64,000 nucleotides of DNA from contig NZ_QGHD01000001.1 in the NCBI RefSeq assembly GCF_003148885.1, positions 124,001 to 188,000 on the forward strand. The letters are read 5' to 3'. The translations under genes and the position numbers were made by a program. Under the pieces are notes generated by a model that worked only from the letters and a program-made list of their open reading frames with translations, made no database searches and was not told where the DNA came from. Every line of letters starts with the position of its first letter. The stretch's first letter is position 1. Source of the DNA: Hallerella porci. GTDB lineage: Bacteria; Fibrobacterota; Fibrobacteria; Fibrobacterales; Fibrobacteraceae. Positions 54,162-63,884 of the stretch are shown piece by piece.

Positions 54162-54887
54162 TTAATTCTTTAAAAGTTTCCCGAGTTCGGATTTGTATGC
54201 CGAAATACTTTCTGCGGCGGCAGCGGCTTGCCGCTTACTTTGCTCAAATTGCGCCTGCTTATCGGCTGCATTTTCGAGGGTTGTGTAAGCGTGGAGCGCG
54301 TAGCCGGCAAGGCGAAGTCCTTCGGTTGCGCTTACGAGTTTGCTGTGAAGTTCACTCACGCTCTTCGGATGAAAAAGAGCCGCCGCTTTGCTGTTGACTT
54401 TGGCGGTGGCGTTGCGGAGAGCGAGCGCTTTGGATTCGGCGGTTTCGCGACTCGGTTCGTCAATATCATTAGGAAGCGCTTTGAATTTTTCGATTTCTTT
54501 TACAAGAGAAAGGGCTTCGTCTGCGATTTTTTCTGCAGAAGAAATGTAGCGCTCCGGAGAATTGAGAGCATTTTTGCTCATTCCGACATCGTTTGAAATA
54601 CTTGACATCGGATTTTGTGTGCTGTCGCTGGTTCGCTTGTTAAATTCGGCTTCGTTGGCTGAAATATTTGCCGCGATAATTGAAGTCGGAGAAAGCATCG
54701 GCGAAACAAAAGATCCGTAACCTTCGAACTTGAGGTAGCTGAAAAAGCACGCCATCAAAAGCAGAATAACGGTGATGATTCCGGAAATTGCTGTTCGGAT
54801 GGCGCCACGGGAATTGATTGTCTGGATCACGGCCAAAAGCCCAATGCTCCAGAGAATCGCTAAACCGATAAGTTCAAAAGCTGGCAT
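54162..54887 (-). CDS. Hypothetical protein with two N-terminal membrane helices
   Basis: 241 aa. Hydrophobic helices at residues about 5-22 and 32-52, then a long Ala/Ser/Glu-rich helical region, probably coiled coil, to the end. No family recognised. AGAAGGT precedes the ATG. It lies between ssb (20 bases upstream) and asd on the same strand. Confidence 0.75.
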   Translation of the reverse strand: MPAFELIGLAILWSIGLLAVIQTINSRGAIRTAISGIITVILLLMACFFSYLKFEGYGSFVSPMLSPTSIIAANISANEAEFNKRTSDSTQNPMSSISNDVGMSKNALNSPERYISSAEKIADEALSLVKEIEKFKALPNDIDEPSRETAESKALALRNATAKVNSKAAALFHPKSVSELHSKLVSATEGLRLAGYALHAYTTLENAADKQAQFEQSKRQAAAAAESISAYKSELGKLLKN

Positions 54888-54907
54888 GACCTTCTGTCGC
54901 TAAAAAA

Positions 54908-55405
54908 TTAGAACGGCAGATCTTCTTCGACGTCGGGACCTGCACCCATCGGCGGAAGAGAAGGCTGAGCGTTCATCGTCGGAGAACGACCATAGCTCGG
55001 AGTCTGAGCTGGCGCCGGCGTTGCTTGCGGTTGACGGTTGTAATTGTTCTGGTAGTTTCCGTTGCTCTGGCTGCGCGGAGTCAAAAGCTGGAAAGTGTCC
55101 ATGTTCACATCGGTCGCGTAGCGCTTCTGACCATTCTGGTCATCCCAAGAACGATAGGTCAAAGTGCCTTCGACGTAGAGAGTCATTCCCTTGTGAACAC
55201 CGAGTTGTTCGATAATGTCTGCGATTTTTCCCCAACCGACGATATTGTGCCAGTCTGTCTGCTCGCGGGTTTCACCGTTCGCATCGCGGTAGCGGCGAGA
55301 AGTTGCAAGTGAAAAAGAAACGCGTTTGCGTCCACTCGGAGTGACTTTCGTTTCAGGGTCCTTGCCGATGTTTCCGATGAGCATAACTTTGTTCAAATAA
55401 GGCAT
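54908..55405 (-). CDS. ssb: Single-stranded DNA-binding protein
   Basis: 165 aa. OB fold at residues 1-110 (NKVMLIGNIGKDPETK, TDWHNIVGWGKIAD, LYVEGTLTYRSWDD). A flexible Gln/Asn/Pro-rich linker follows, and the acidic tail ends in EEDLPF, the partner-binding tip. It covers single-stranded DNA in replication and repair. Confidence 0.96.
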   Translation of the reverse strand: MPYLNKVMLIGNIGKDPETKVTPSGRKRVSFSLATSRRYRDANGETREQTDWHNIVGWGKIADIIEQLGVHKGMTLYVEGTLTYRSWDDQNGQKRYATDVNMDTFQLLTPRSQSNGNYQNNYNRQPQATPAPAQTPSYGRSPTMNAQPSLPPMGAGPDVEEDLPF

Positions 55406-55485
55406 TTGTATTTTCCTAATGTGTTTTACGATTTATGAGATATAACTACTTATATTTGATATCGTACCTTAAAATATAGAAAATT

Positions 55486-56586
55486 ATGACTGTTCAAATC
55501 GCTCTTTCTCATTTTGAAGAATCTTATCCGCAGCATTTACGCGGAAAACGTTTAGGCGCCCTCTTGCACCCAGCGTCAGTGGATTCTCATTATCATCATA
55601 CCCTCGAAACCCTTCGCCGTTATGATGGCAAACTTTTCAAACTTTCGGCTCTTTTTGGCCCGCAACACGGGATCAAAGGGCACACCCAAGACAATATGAT
55701 CGAATGGGAAGGTTCTGTCGATCCAGAACTGGGAATTCCGGTTTATAGTCTTTACGGGAAAACCCGCGAGCCTTCGCCCGAGATGCTTTCGCATATCGAC
55801 GTTCTTTTTGTGGATATGCAAGATGTCGGAGCGCGTTATTACACATTCATTTGGACGCTTTTCCTTTGCATGAAAGCGTGTGAAAAAGCGGGCATTCCAG
55901 TCATCGTCCTCGACCGTCCGAATCCGCTTGGAAATACCGTGGAAGGACCGACTTTGGATTTGAATTATACGAGCTTCGTCGGGCTTTGGAAACTTCCAAT
56001 CCGCCACGGGAAGACGATTGGTGAAATCGCAAAACAATTCCAAGACGAATGTTATCCGAAGTGTGAACTTTATGTGATGGAAATGGACGGTTACAAACCC
56101 GAAATGTGGTTTGACGAAACCGGACTGCCGTGGGTCATGCCTTCGCCGAATATGCCGACTCTCGATACGGCAATCGTTTATCCGGGCATGTGCCTTTTCG
56201 AAGCGACGAATGTGAGCGAAGGCCGCGGAACGACGCGTCCGTTTGAACTTTTTGGTGCGCCGTTTATCGATGCGCCGAAACTTTGCCGTTATTTGAATGG
56301 ACTCAAATTGCCGGGAGTTTATTTCCGTGAAAATTATTTCCAGCCGACATTTCATAAAGGCGCAGGTCAAATTTGCGGCGGTGCACAAATTCATGTTTTA
56401 GATAGAAATGTGTTTCGCTCTTTTGAGATGGCAATTCGAATTCTGCGTTATTTGGTGCACGAATATCCGAAAGATTTTGCGTGGAAAAATCCGCCTTACG
56501 AATACGAATATGAAAAACTTCCCATCGATATTCTTTTGGGTTCGGGAACGTATCGTCACGATTTTATTGAAAACGGAGAATTGTAA
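55486..56586 (+). CDS. DUF1343 / NamZ-like protein (putative exo-N-acetylmuramidase)
   Basis: 366 aa. FGPQHGIKG, LFVDMQDVGARYYTFIWTL, VLDRPNPLG and NVSEGRGTTRPFE match DUF1343, which includes NamZ exo-beta-N-acetylmuramidase. No signal peptide is visible, so it may act in the cytoplasm on recycled wall fragments. It ends immediately before a MurU-like gene (no gap), suggesting a MurNAc salvage pair; that is inference. Confidence 0.82.
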   Translation: MTVQIALSHFEESYPQHLRGKRLGALLHPASVDSHYHHTLETLRRYDGKLFKLSALFGPQHGIKGHTQDNMIEWEGSVDPELGIPVYSLYGKTREPSPEMLSHIDVLFVDMQDVGARYYTFIWTLFLCMKACEKAGIPVIVLDRPNPLGNTVEGPTLDLNYTSFVGLWKLPIRHGKTIGEIAKQFQDECYPKCELYVMEMDGYKPEMWFDETGLPWVMPSPNMPTLDTAIVYPGMCLFEATNVSEGRGTTRPFELFGAPFIDAPKLCRYLNGLKLPGVYFRENYFQPTFHKGAGQICGGAQIHVLDRNVFRSFEMAIRILRYLVHEYPKDFAWKNPPYEYEYEKLPIDILLGSGTYRHDFIENGEL

Positions 56587-57459
56587 GTGCGCATTTTAAT
56601 TCTCGCTGCAGGCCTCGGCACAAGACTGCGTCCGTTAACTCTTCAAATGCCGAAGCCACTTGTGCGCGTTGTCGATAAGACGATTCTCGAATTGCAAATG
56701 GAACTCGCGAATACAATTCCCGAAGCGCATTTGCATGTGAATGCACATTATTTTGCAGATAAATTAACCGAAGCCGCGACAGCGCTTGGATTTGAAAAAG
56801 TGTGGACGGAAGAGCCCGAAATTTTGGGCACAGGCGGTCCGCTTTTTCGGATGAATGCCGAAGATCCTTGCGACGATTTGCTCGTGATGAATTCGGATTG
56901 TTATTGCAAATTTGATTTGAAATCTTTTTTGCGTTTGGCGCGTTCATCGGGGGCGCCGTGCGCCCTTTTAGCGGTGGATAATCCAGCGGTCAATTCGATT
57001 TCGGTCAAGGGCGGTTATATGGCGGGAATTCAAAATCGTTTTGGATTACGCACAAAAGAACGTGTGACATTTTCTGGCATTTCTTGGTATTCCAAACGGG
57101 CGCTGCAAATGATCCGCGAATCGGAACGCGATGTCCGCGAATTTTGGAAACGACTTTGTGAAATGGGAATGCCGCCGTTTATCGATGACAGTCAAAAGCA
57201 TGCGCTTTGGATTGACATGGGAACTCCCGAAGGTTTAATGCGGGCGAGCGATTTTCGGAGAAAGGAACTCGGCGTCGGAAATTTCGGTGTTTCTTTAGAA
57301 AATGTGGCGAATGCCAAAGCGACAGTTTTAATGCCGGGCGCAGAAATTTCTGCGGGCGTTTCTCTCGATCATGTGATTCTTTTTCCGGGCGCAAAAACCG
57401 AAGAAAATGAATGCGTGAAAAACGAAATCCGCGGACAAGATTTTGCGTGGAAATTGTAA
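56587..57459 (+). CDS. Sugar-1-phosphate nucleotidyltransferase, MurU-like
   Basis: 290 aa, GTG start directly after the DUF1343 stop. N-terminal nucleotidyltransferase (ILAAGLGTRLRPLT, MPKPLV, ILGTGGPLF, VMNSDCY). The C-terminus resembles a short left-handed beta-helix. MurU makes UDP-MurNAc; other NDP-sugar products are possible. Pairing with the NamZ-like gene favours MurNAc. Confidence 0.8.
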   Translation: MRILILAAGLGTRLRPLTLQMPKPLVRVVDKTILELQMELANTIPEAHLHVNAHYFADKLTEAATALGFEKVWTEEPEILGTGGPLFRMNAEDPCDDLLVMNSDCYCKFDLKSFLRLARSSGAPCALLAVDNPAVNSISVKGGYMAGIQNRFGLRTKERVTFSGISWYSKRALQMIRESERDVREFWKRLCEMGMPPFIDDSQKHALWIDMGTPEGLMRASDFRRKELGVGNFGVSLENVANAKATVLMPGAEISAGVSLDHVILFPGAKTEENECVKNEIRGQDFAWKL

Positions 57460-57499
57460 AAATTTTTTGTATAAATTAACTTTTCAAAAGTGAAGATTT

Positions 57500-58234
57500 A
57501 TGCTTTCATTTCGAATTGTTCTTGTAGAACCTGAACATCCGCATAATGTGGGATTTGTCGCACGGGCGATGCATTGCAACGCGATTCCCGAACTTTATAT
57601 TGTGTATCCAAATCGCGATACGGTCAATCCAGAATCGTATCGGACGGCGCACAATTCTGCAGAAATTTTAGATGCGGCAAAAGTCGTGCATACATTAGAC
57701 GAAGCGCTTGCGACTGCGCATTATGCCATCGCATTTTCTCGTCGTCGATTTGATACGGTGATTCCGCATACGCCGCTTCCGCAGGTTACAGAAATTCTTC
57801 CGAAAGAGGGAACTGTTGCGCTCGTTTTTGGCCGCGAATCTTGCGGGCTTGCGCTCGATGAAATTGAACGCTGCGCGATGATTTGTGAAATTCCGGTTCC
57901 GGGTCAAATGAGTTTGAATTTAGCGCAAGCGGTAACGACTGCGTGCTACGAACTTTGTCGCAATGGTCTTTTGGACAATCGCGGACTTCGCACGGATCGC
58001 GTGCCTTTAAAACGCGGACGCGTTGAACAAGCGAATATCGGACAAATTGAAAATTTTCTTCAGTATCTGCGGGCGCATTTAACGGATCGTTATCAAAATA
58101 ACACGTGGACCGAATCCGCGGTTCGCGAATTTTTGCAGCGCTTAGCGCCAACGCGATTTGAAATGAGCGCGCTTCTCGGACTTGTCAAAAGTTTAGTGAT
58201 GCAGAGTTCGTTAAAGTCGCAGGATAAAAAATAA
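57500..58234 (+). CDS. trmJ: tRNA (cytidine/uridine-2'-O-)-methyltransferase TrmJ-like
   Basis: 244 aa. SPOUT fold: VLVEPEHPHNVGFVARAM at the start, LVFGRESCGL, and the knot end MSLNLAQAVTTACYEL. TrmJ methylates position 32 of tRNA. A short C-terminal extension follows, as in TrmJ. Confidence 0.85.
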   Translation: MLSFRIVLVEPEHPHNVGFVARAMHCNAIPELYIVYPNRDTVNPESYRTAHNSAEILDAAKVVHTLDEALATAHYAIAFSRRRFDTVIPHTPLPQVTEILPKEGTVALVFGRESCGLALDEIERCAMICEIPVPGQMSLNLAQAVTTACYELCRNGLLDNRGLRTDRVPLKRGRVEQANIGQIENFLQYLRAHLTDRYQNNTWTESAVREFLQRLAPTRFEMSALLGLVKSLVMQSSLKSQDKK

Positions 58235-58243
58235 TCGAAAAAT

Positions 58244-59443
58244 TTATCCGTTTTTGATGAAGAAAACTTTGACGTCAATGCCGCCGTTTGACGTTTTGAT
58301 AAAATGATTCGGGGTGAGCGCAAACGCTTTTTCGGCCGCTAATCCCGGAATCATGATGGCGATATCCGCTTGCGTAAAATCGCTGCGGATTTTTTTTCCG
58401 ATTTCGCGATAAAGAGTTGTGATGTCCGCGGAAATGCGTTTTCCATACGGCGGATTTAAAACGAGAAGAGTTCCCGCTTTGGCTTGGGGCAAATCAAAAA
58501 AATTCGCGCGAGAAATTTGCAAAGTTTCTGCAGGAAGATTTTTTAAAAACGGCGCTGCGCCCGCAGAAATTAAATTGAATTGCAAAGTGGAAAATGCTTT
58601 TTCGGAAAAATCGCTGGCCGCAATTTTTGAAAGAGAAGAGGCGTCAATTCCTTGAAAATGCGAGGTGAGAAAATTCCACGCAGCGGGGCGGAAAAAGGGC
58701 AACGATTCTGTTGCGAAATGGCGCGTTTTATTGAGATGCGCTTGCGCTTTGAAAAGAGCGGCTTCAAGAGAAAATGTGCCGCTTCCCGCCATTGGATCGA
58801 GGAGAATTTTTTTCGAATAAAATTCCGCTTCGAAGAGAATGGACGCGGCAAGAGTATCGCGGACCGGAGCGCTTTCAACATGACGATTGAATCCGCGTTT
58901 ATAAAGCGGTTCGCCGGCGAGATCCAAACTGATTTTACAAATGTCATTTTCCAAGCGCACAAAAATGGTTTGCGTTGGAGAATTCCAAGCGGGCGAAAAT
59001 CCATCGTCTAAATCTGCAGGCAAAATGCCGCGTTCATTTAATGCATTTTGAATGATTGCAGAAACGCGTTCTGAAATGGCATCGCTGTGATACAATCGCG
59101 ATTTTTTGCAAAAGGAATGTACCGCGGGAATGGACGATTTGAAAAAATAAAGTTCCCAAGGAATTTCTGCGGACTTCTTTTCTAAACGCCCGAAATTTTC
59201 TGCGCGAAATTCTGCAATTTGCATTTCGATGCGCGTCGCCGTTCGCGAGAAAGCGAGGAAACGCCAAGCGTCTTCGATTTTTGCTTCTAAGAAAATTGCG
59301 CCGTCGCTAATCGTGCACGGAGAAACGAGCCCGAGTTGCTGCAATTCTTTGGCACAAGTTTTTTCAAAACCGAGATGACAAATCACTCGAAAAAGATGCG
59401 GAGTTGCGGACACGTGCCGCTTGATGCGTTTGGATAAAGACAC
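58244..59443 (-). CDS. THUMP-domain rRNA N2-guanine methyltransferase, RlmL-like
   Basis: 399 aa with GTG start. The N-terminal CLGFEKTCAKELQQLG-type THUMP region is followed by the Rossmann methyltransferase: LLDPMAGSGTFSLEAAL (SAM loop) and LVLNPPYGKRIS (catalytic NPPY). It corresponds to the N-terminal half of RlmL (23S m2G2445), with no RlmK part. It is convergent with trmJ. Confidence 0.88.
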   Translation of the reverse strand: MSLSKRIKRHVSATPHLFRVICHLGFEKTCAKELQQLGLVSPCTISDGAIFLEAKIEDAWRFLAFSRTATRIEMQIAEFRAENFGRLEKKSAEIPWELYFFKSSIPAVHSFCKKSRLYHSDAISERVSAIIQNALNERGILPADLDDGFSPAWNSPTQTIFVRLENDICKISLDLAGEPLYKRGFNRHVESAPVRDTLAASILFEAEFYSKKILLDPMAGSGTFSLEAALFKAQAHLNKTRHFATESLPFFRPAAWNFLTSHFQGIDASSLSKIAASDFSEKAFSTLQFNLISAGAAPFLKNLPAETLQISRANFFDLPQAKAGTLLVLNPPYGKRISADITTLYREIGKKIRSDFTQADIAIMIPGLAAEKAFALTPNHFIKTSNGGIDVKVFFIKNG

Positions 59444-59603
59444 GGTTAAAGTTAATTATTTTCGTCGAATTTTTTTTGCAGATTTTTGAAAAGCGCAGAA
59501 AGAATTCCCAAAATTTTTTAGGCGAGAAAAAGTTTCAAATCGAAAAAAACGAAAAAAGAAAATCGAAAAAGATTTACATTTTAAAAACGTTTTGGAGGCG
59601 TTG

Positions 59604-60233
59604 ATGAAAAAAATTTTGCTTCTTGTGATTCTTGCTTGCGCAATGGTTTCTGCAGAGCCTTATGTGCACGATGGATTTTATATGAGTTTTCAATATGGTC
59701 CCGGTGGCGCGATGGTGCAATCGGATCATTTTGATGGCGGCCAGGTGAAATCGGACTTTGGTTTTTCACACGAATTTTTATTCAAAGTGGGCGGTGTTAT
59801 TGAACAGACTGTTGCATTGCACGGAACATTTTTTATGACGACGTGTCAAAGTGATTTTAATTATTACGGAGATGCAAAAGAATATCAGAGAGATTTTGAG
59901 TATAAAGATGGCTTTTTTTCGATATTCTTGGGACCAGGAATCACCATTTATCCGAAAGAGCAAGGTTGGATGCGAGACGTCTTTTTTAGCGGATCGATGG
60001 GCGTGGCTAGTTTATGGTCTTATCGTGACGGCTATAATGATCCGGGAGATTTTAGCGCAGGCGGTTATGGGTTTGATTTTGCAGTGGGAAAGGAATGGTG
60101 GACTGGAAAAAGTTGGACGTTTGGGCTTTCGCTTGCTTATACTTTCATCGTTGCGGATGATAGCGATTTTAAAAATACGATTTCTTGGTATGCGAATTCG
60201 TTCCGTCTGCGCCTCTCTTTGACGCGTAGTTAA
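59604..60233 (+). CDS. Outer-membrane beta-barrel protein, paralogue 1
   Basis: 209 aa from the ATG at 59604 with GGAGG. Signal peptide (LLLVILACAMVSA). Small barrel: ILGPGITIYP-like FLGPGITIYPKEQG, GFDFAVGKEWWTGKSWTFGL and the C-terminal Arg-Ser end. The next gene is a clear paralogue, so this is a tandem duplication. Function unknown. Confidence 0.82.
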   Translation: MKKILLLVILACAMVSAEPYVHDGFYMSFQYGPGGAMVQSDHFDGGQVKSDFGFSHEFLFKVGGVIEQTVALHGTFFMTTCQSDFNYYGDAKEYQRDFEYKDGFFSIFLGPGITIYPKEQGWMRDVFFSGSMGVASLWSYRDGYNDPGDFSAGGYGFDFAVGKEWWTGKSWTFGLSLAYTFIVADDSDFKNTISWYANSFRLRLSLTRS

Positions 60234-60322
60234 ATGAAAATTTTTAATGATTCCAATCCGAAATGATTGCGAAAATGAAATTTTTTTTTACATTTTAGTG
60301 CAGAATTTTTGGGAGGTATCCG

Positions 60323-60955
60323 ATGAAAAAATTTTTGGCTTTAATTCTTTCCGTCGCAGCGTTCGCTTTTGCAGAACCGTATACTCACGATGGATTTTTC
60401 ATCAATCTTCAATACGGTGCGGGGTTGTCAAAGCAAGAAACCAATCGCTTTGATGGAAATAAAATTGAATCGGATAATGATTTTTCGCAAGAATTGGTTG
60501 TCAAAGTGGGCGGTGCTTTAAACCAAACGGTTGTGCTTCATGGAGCATTTTGGTTTTCGGTCGGACGAAATGATTTCAATGTTTACACTGATAATGGAGA
60601 TTGGAACTCGACGGCTCGAATCACTGTACTTTCGTGTATTTTAGGCCCGGGCGTTACGATTTATCCGTTTCATTACGGTGTGATGAGCAATTTATTTTTC
60701 AGCGGAACGGTTGGATTTGCCGTCTTCACTTCGGATGACGATGATGATGATTGGCTGCGTTATAATTATGAAAGTTTTTCGGCGACAGGAGTTGGAATCG
60801 ATCTTGAAGTGGGAAAAGAATGGTGGGTCGGTGAAAATTGGAGCTTAGGTATTGCGCTAAGTTATAATTTAATCGTCGCTGATGACGATGATTATAGCAA
60901 TGTGAAATGGACTTCGAATTCTTTCCACGTGCGTTTTACGGCTAGCAGAAGCTAA
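60323..60955 (+). CDS. Outer-membrane beta-barrel protein, paralogue 2
   Basis: 210 aa. Signal peptide (LALILSVAAFAFA). Same plan as the gene before: PYTHDGFFINLQYGAGL, LGPGVTIYPFHYG, GIDLEVGKEWWVGENWSLG. An Asp-rich loop (DDDDDD near residue 137) is special to this copy. GGGAGG precedes the start. It is convergent with the UvrA-like gene, overlapping by 4 bases. Confidence 0.82.
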   Translation: MKKFLALILSVAAFAFAEPYTHDGFFINLQYGAGLSKQETNRFDGNKIESDNDFSQELVVKVGGALNQTVVLHGAFWFSVGRNDFNVYTDNGDWNSTARITVLSCILGPGVTIYPFHYGVMSNLFFSGTVGFAVFTSDDDDDDWLRYNYESFSATGVGIDLEVGKEWWVGENWSLGIALSYNLIVADDDDYSNVKWTSNSFHVRFTASRS

Positions 60956-63288
60956 TGATTTTTTCTTTTTAATTCGATTTTATAATCGGCGTTTCTTAAA
61001 AAATCTTCTTGATGTTCGATGGCGATGACGGTGTGACCGTTTTCTACGAGTTCGCGGATTAAAGCAATCATTTTATCGATGTCATTTTTGTGCAGTCCGC
61101 GGGCGGGTTCATCGAAGAGGAAAAGTGTATTCGGAAATTTCGCGCGGGAAAGGGCGAGAGAAAGTTTAATGCGAGCGGCTTCGCCACCAGAAAGATTTGC
61201 AGTCGATTGGCCGAGTCGTAAATAGCCGAGACCTGTGCGCACAAGCGGCAAAAGTTTTTCGGTAAATTTAGAAGCGAAGTTGAAAATCGTCGCTGCTTTT
61301 TCGACGGTTAAATCCAACACATCGGCGTAGGAAAGAGTTTTAAAGCGGACTTCTAAAATTTCATCGCGGAAACGTTTTCCGAGACAAACGGGACATTCGC
61401 TTTCTTCAAAGCCCGATGGATCGCGGAGAATGCCTTCGCCTTTGCAGGTTTCGCAACGTCCGCCGGGAACTGCGGTGCTGAATTTTGATGCGGAAAATCC
61501 TTTGATTTTACTTTCGGGAAGTTTTGAAAACAAATCGCGGAAAAGCGGCGCAATGCCGATGGCACTTGCAACTGTGCTGCGACGATTTCTGAAAAATCCG
61601 CGGGAACTTAAAAGCGAAATATTTTGAATGCCGAGTTTTTTGAAATCGCCTTTGTAAAAACGCGGCAAAATATGTTGGAATAAAAGAGTGCTTTTGCCGC
61701 TTCCGCTTTCTCCCGAAATCACGCTGAATTTTTGCAGTGGAAATTCTGCAGAAACGGGCGCCATATCGTAGAGGTGAAATTTTTTCACGTGAATGCAAGA
61801 GTCTGATTTTTCGTCGGATTTTTGTGGCGGATTTTTGGCGAGTTCGCGGAGCCATTTTCCGGTGGGAGAATTTTCGTTTGCTTGGAGTTCGGCGGGAGTT
61901 CCGCTGAAGAGAATTTCGCCGCCGAGTTCGCCTGCGCCTGGGCCCATTTCAATGACTTTATCCGCGCGCTCAATTAAAAACGGATTGTGCTCAATTAAAA
62001 CGAGAGTGTTTCCGCGGTCGCGAATTTCTTCAAAAATTTTCCAAAGTTTTTCGACATCGGTTTTAAAAAGTCCGCTGGCGGGTTCGTCGAGGCAAATGCA
62101 CATGCCGTCTAAATGTCCCGTTGCTAAAGGCGAAAGCCGAAGTCTTCCGAGTTCTCCGCCCGAAAGGGAACTGCCGATGCGCCCGGCGCCCAAGTAGCCG
62201 AGTCCGATTTTGTTCACCGCGTGAATGCGTGCGAAAAGCATTTCGGCGGTGCTTTTCAAATGTTCGGGAAGAATCCCGTTAAAAATTTCCGGCAAAATTT
62301 TTTCTAATTCAGCAAAAGAAGAGCTTAAAATTTTTCGCCAAGAAATTCCTTGCACGCTCGATTCCAAGATGAAATTTTGCAGACGAAAACCGCCGCAGTC
62401 CGGACAAATTTCTGCATCTTTGTCTTCGGTTTTGCTTTCGATTTCTCCGTTGCCGCCACAAGTTTTGCATTGAAAATGCAGAGAATGCGGAGACAAGTCC
62501 GCAGGATTTAACGCTGCCGCTGTCGTATCGTGTTCGGCGCAAAATGGAATTGTGCTAAAAATTTTTCGTTCGCTACCCAAATCCAAGATGACTTTTGTAT
62601 GCGAAAAACGGAGAGTCGCGTCGACGGCTTCGGCGATGCGTGTGCGGACGCCTTCGCGGATAATGACGCGGTCGAGGACGACGAAAATTTCTTGGGGAAC
62701 GAGAAGCTTTTCTTCTGCGCGAAGCGCATCGAGAGAATAACTTTTTCCGTCGGCGATAACGCGGGAATATCCTTGCGAAAGAAGAGTTGCCGAAATGGCA
62801 TCGAGCGATAAATTTTTGACTTCAACGGCAGCGAGAAATTGGAGACGACTGCCGAGGGGAAGTTCGCAAATTTTCACGATGATATTTTCACGCGTGTCAC
62901 ACGTCATCGGTTTTCCGCAGATGGGACATGCAGGATTTGCAAGTGCAGCCCATAAAATGCGCAGCGGAAATTCGCATTCCGAAATCGAAAGCGGCGAAGA
63001 TTTTGCGGGAGCGTCTCCGCGGGAAGCTGAAATCGCAATGCTTGGGCGCAGACCGTCCGCGCTATCGAGCGGAATATTGGTGCGGCCTCCCAAAATTTTG
63101 AGTGCAAAAGGACTCAGCGTTTCCAAGTAACGGCGGCGACTTTCTCCGTGCAAAACATCCATAACGAGAGAAGATTTTCCGCAGCCCGAAGGCCCGCAGA
63201 CCACGGTAATTTTTCCGACGGGAAAGTCGGCGTTTAATTTTTTCAGATTGCGGAGATGCGCTCCGCGAAGAGAAATTTCGCTATCCAC
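60952..63288 (-). CDS. Short UvrA-like ABC ATPase
   Basis: 778 aa with GTG start (GAGG before it), about 160 shorter than canonical UvrA. Two ABC halves: Walker A GPSGCGKSS (32-40) and SGESGSGKST; signatures SLSGGELGRL and NLSGGEAARI. Zinc-type Cys pairs are present (CPICGKPMTC, CKTCGGNG, CPDCGG, CETCKGEG, CPVCLGKR). It could be a UvrA paralogue for drug or DNA-damage tolerance rather than the main repair protein. It starts 8 bases after a barrel gene. Confidence 0.85.
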   Translation of the reverse strand: MDSEISLRGAHLRNLKKLNADFPVGKITVVCGPSGCGKSSLVMDVLHGESRRRYLETLSPFALKILGGRTNIPLDSADGLRPSIAISASRGDAPAKSSPLSISECEFPLRILWAALANPACPICGKPMTCDTRENIIVKICELPLGSRLQFLAAVEVKNLSLDAISATLLSQGYSRVIADGKSYSLDALRAEEKLLVPQEIFVVLDRVIIREGVRTRIAEAVDATLRFSHTKVILDLGSERKIFSTIPFCAEHDTTAAALNPADLSPHSLHFQCKTCGGNGEIESKTEDKDAEICPDCGGFRLQNFILESSVQGISWRKILSSSFAELEKILPEIFNGILPEHLKSTAEMLFARIHAVNKIGLGYLGAGRIGSSLSGGELGRLRLSPLATGHLDGMCICLDEPASGLFKTDVEKLWKIFEEIRDRGNTLVLIEHNPFLIERADKVIEMGPGAGELGGEILFSGTPAELQANENSPTGKWLRELAKNPPQKSDEKSDSCIHVKKFHLYDMAPVSAEFPLQKFSVISGESGSGKSTLLFQHILPRFYKGDFKKLGIQNISLLSSRGFFRNRRSTVASAIGIAPLFRDLFSKLPESKIKGFSASKFSTAVPGGRCETCKGEGILRDPSGFEESECPVCLGKRFRDEILEVRFKTLSYADVLDLTVEKAATIFNFASKFTEKLLPLVRTGLGYLRLGQSTANLSGGEAARIKLSLALSRAKFPNTLFLFDEPARGLHKNDIDKMIALIRELVENGHTVIAIEHQEDFLRNADYKIELKRKNH

Positions 63289-63296
63289 GGGAAGCC

Positions 63297-63884
63297 TCAG
63301 CGTTCGCCCCAGTTGATGAAGAACGCACCAAAGGGCGTGTTGAAATCGCTATTTTCAAAGTCATCTTCGGAGATGCCGAGGAATACTCGGTAACCGCCAC
63401 CGATGCCGATTTCAATTGACGGATTGATTTGATAATTGAAATGGAGCGCCGCATCGGCGACAAAGTAACCGTCTTTTGCTTTGGAATGTTCTTCGCCTTT
63501 TGTGTTGATGCTTGTAAATCCTGCGCCTGCTGTCACGGGAATCGAAAGCGAAAAATTGCCGATTTGAAGCGGTTTATATTCGGCGAGAATTCCGAGAGAA
63601 TTATAATCGATGGAAATTTTTTTGCCGTGCTCTTTGGTGTTTACATCGTTTGCGACGGTTGCCGCATACATTCCCAAACGGAATTGCGGATGAATTTTAA
63701 CGCCGCCGTGAAAAGAAAAATAGAGAGAACCGTCTTCGAGAAGTAAAATATTATTCGCTTCAAAGCCGAGAAAAATTTTATTCTCGTCCGAAACAATTGC
63801 ATTTTCCGAATCGTTTAAACTCGAAATTTCTGCGAATGCGGGAGCGAAAAAAAGAAAAACGAAAAGGGTGAAAAATTTTTTCAC
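63297..63884 (-). CDS. Outer-membrane beta-barrel protein
   Basis: 195 aa from the GTG at 63884, where a signal peptide begins (KKFFTLFVFLFFAPAFA). GFEANNILLLEDGSLYFSFHGG and IEIGIGGGYRVFLGI give barrel-type strands. The start overlaps the stop of the upstream gene (GTGA). Co-transcribed with the UvrA-like gene. Function unknown. Confidence 0.75.
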   Translation of the reverse strand: MKKFFTLFVFLFFAPAFAEISSLNDSENAIVSDENKIFLGFEANNILLLEDGSLYFSFHGGVKIHPQFRLGMYAATVANDVNTKEHGKKISIDYNSLGILAEYKPLQIGNFSLSIPVTAGAGFTSINTKGEEHSKAKDGYFVADAALHFNYQINPSIEIGIGGGYRVFLGISEDDFENSDFNTPFGAFFINWGER

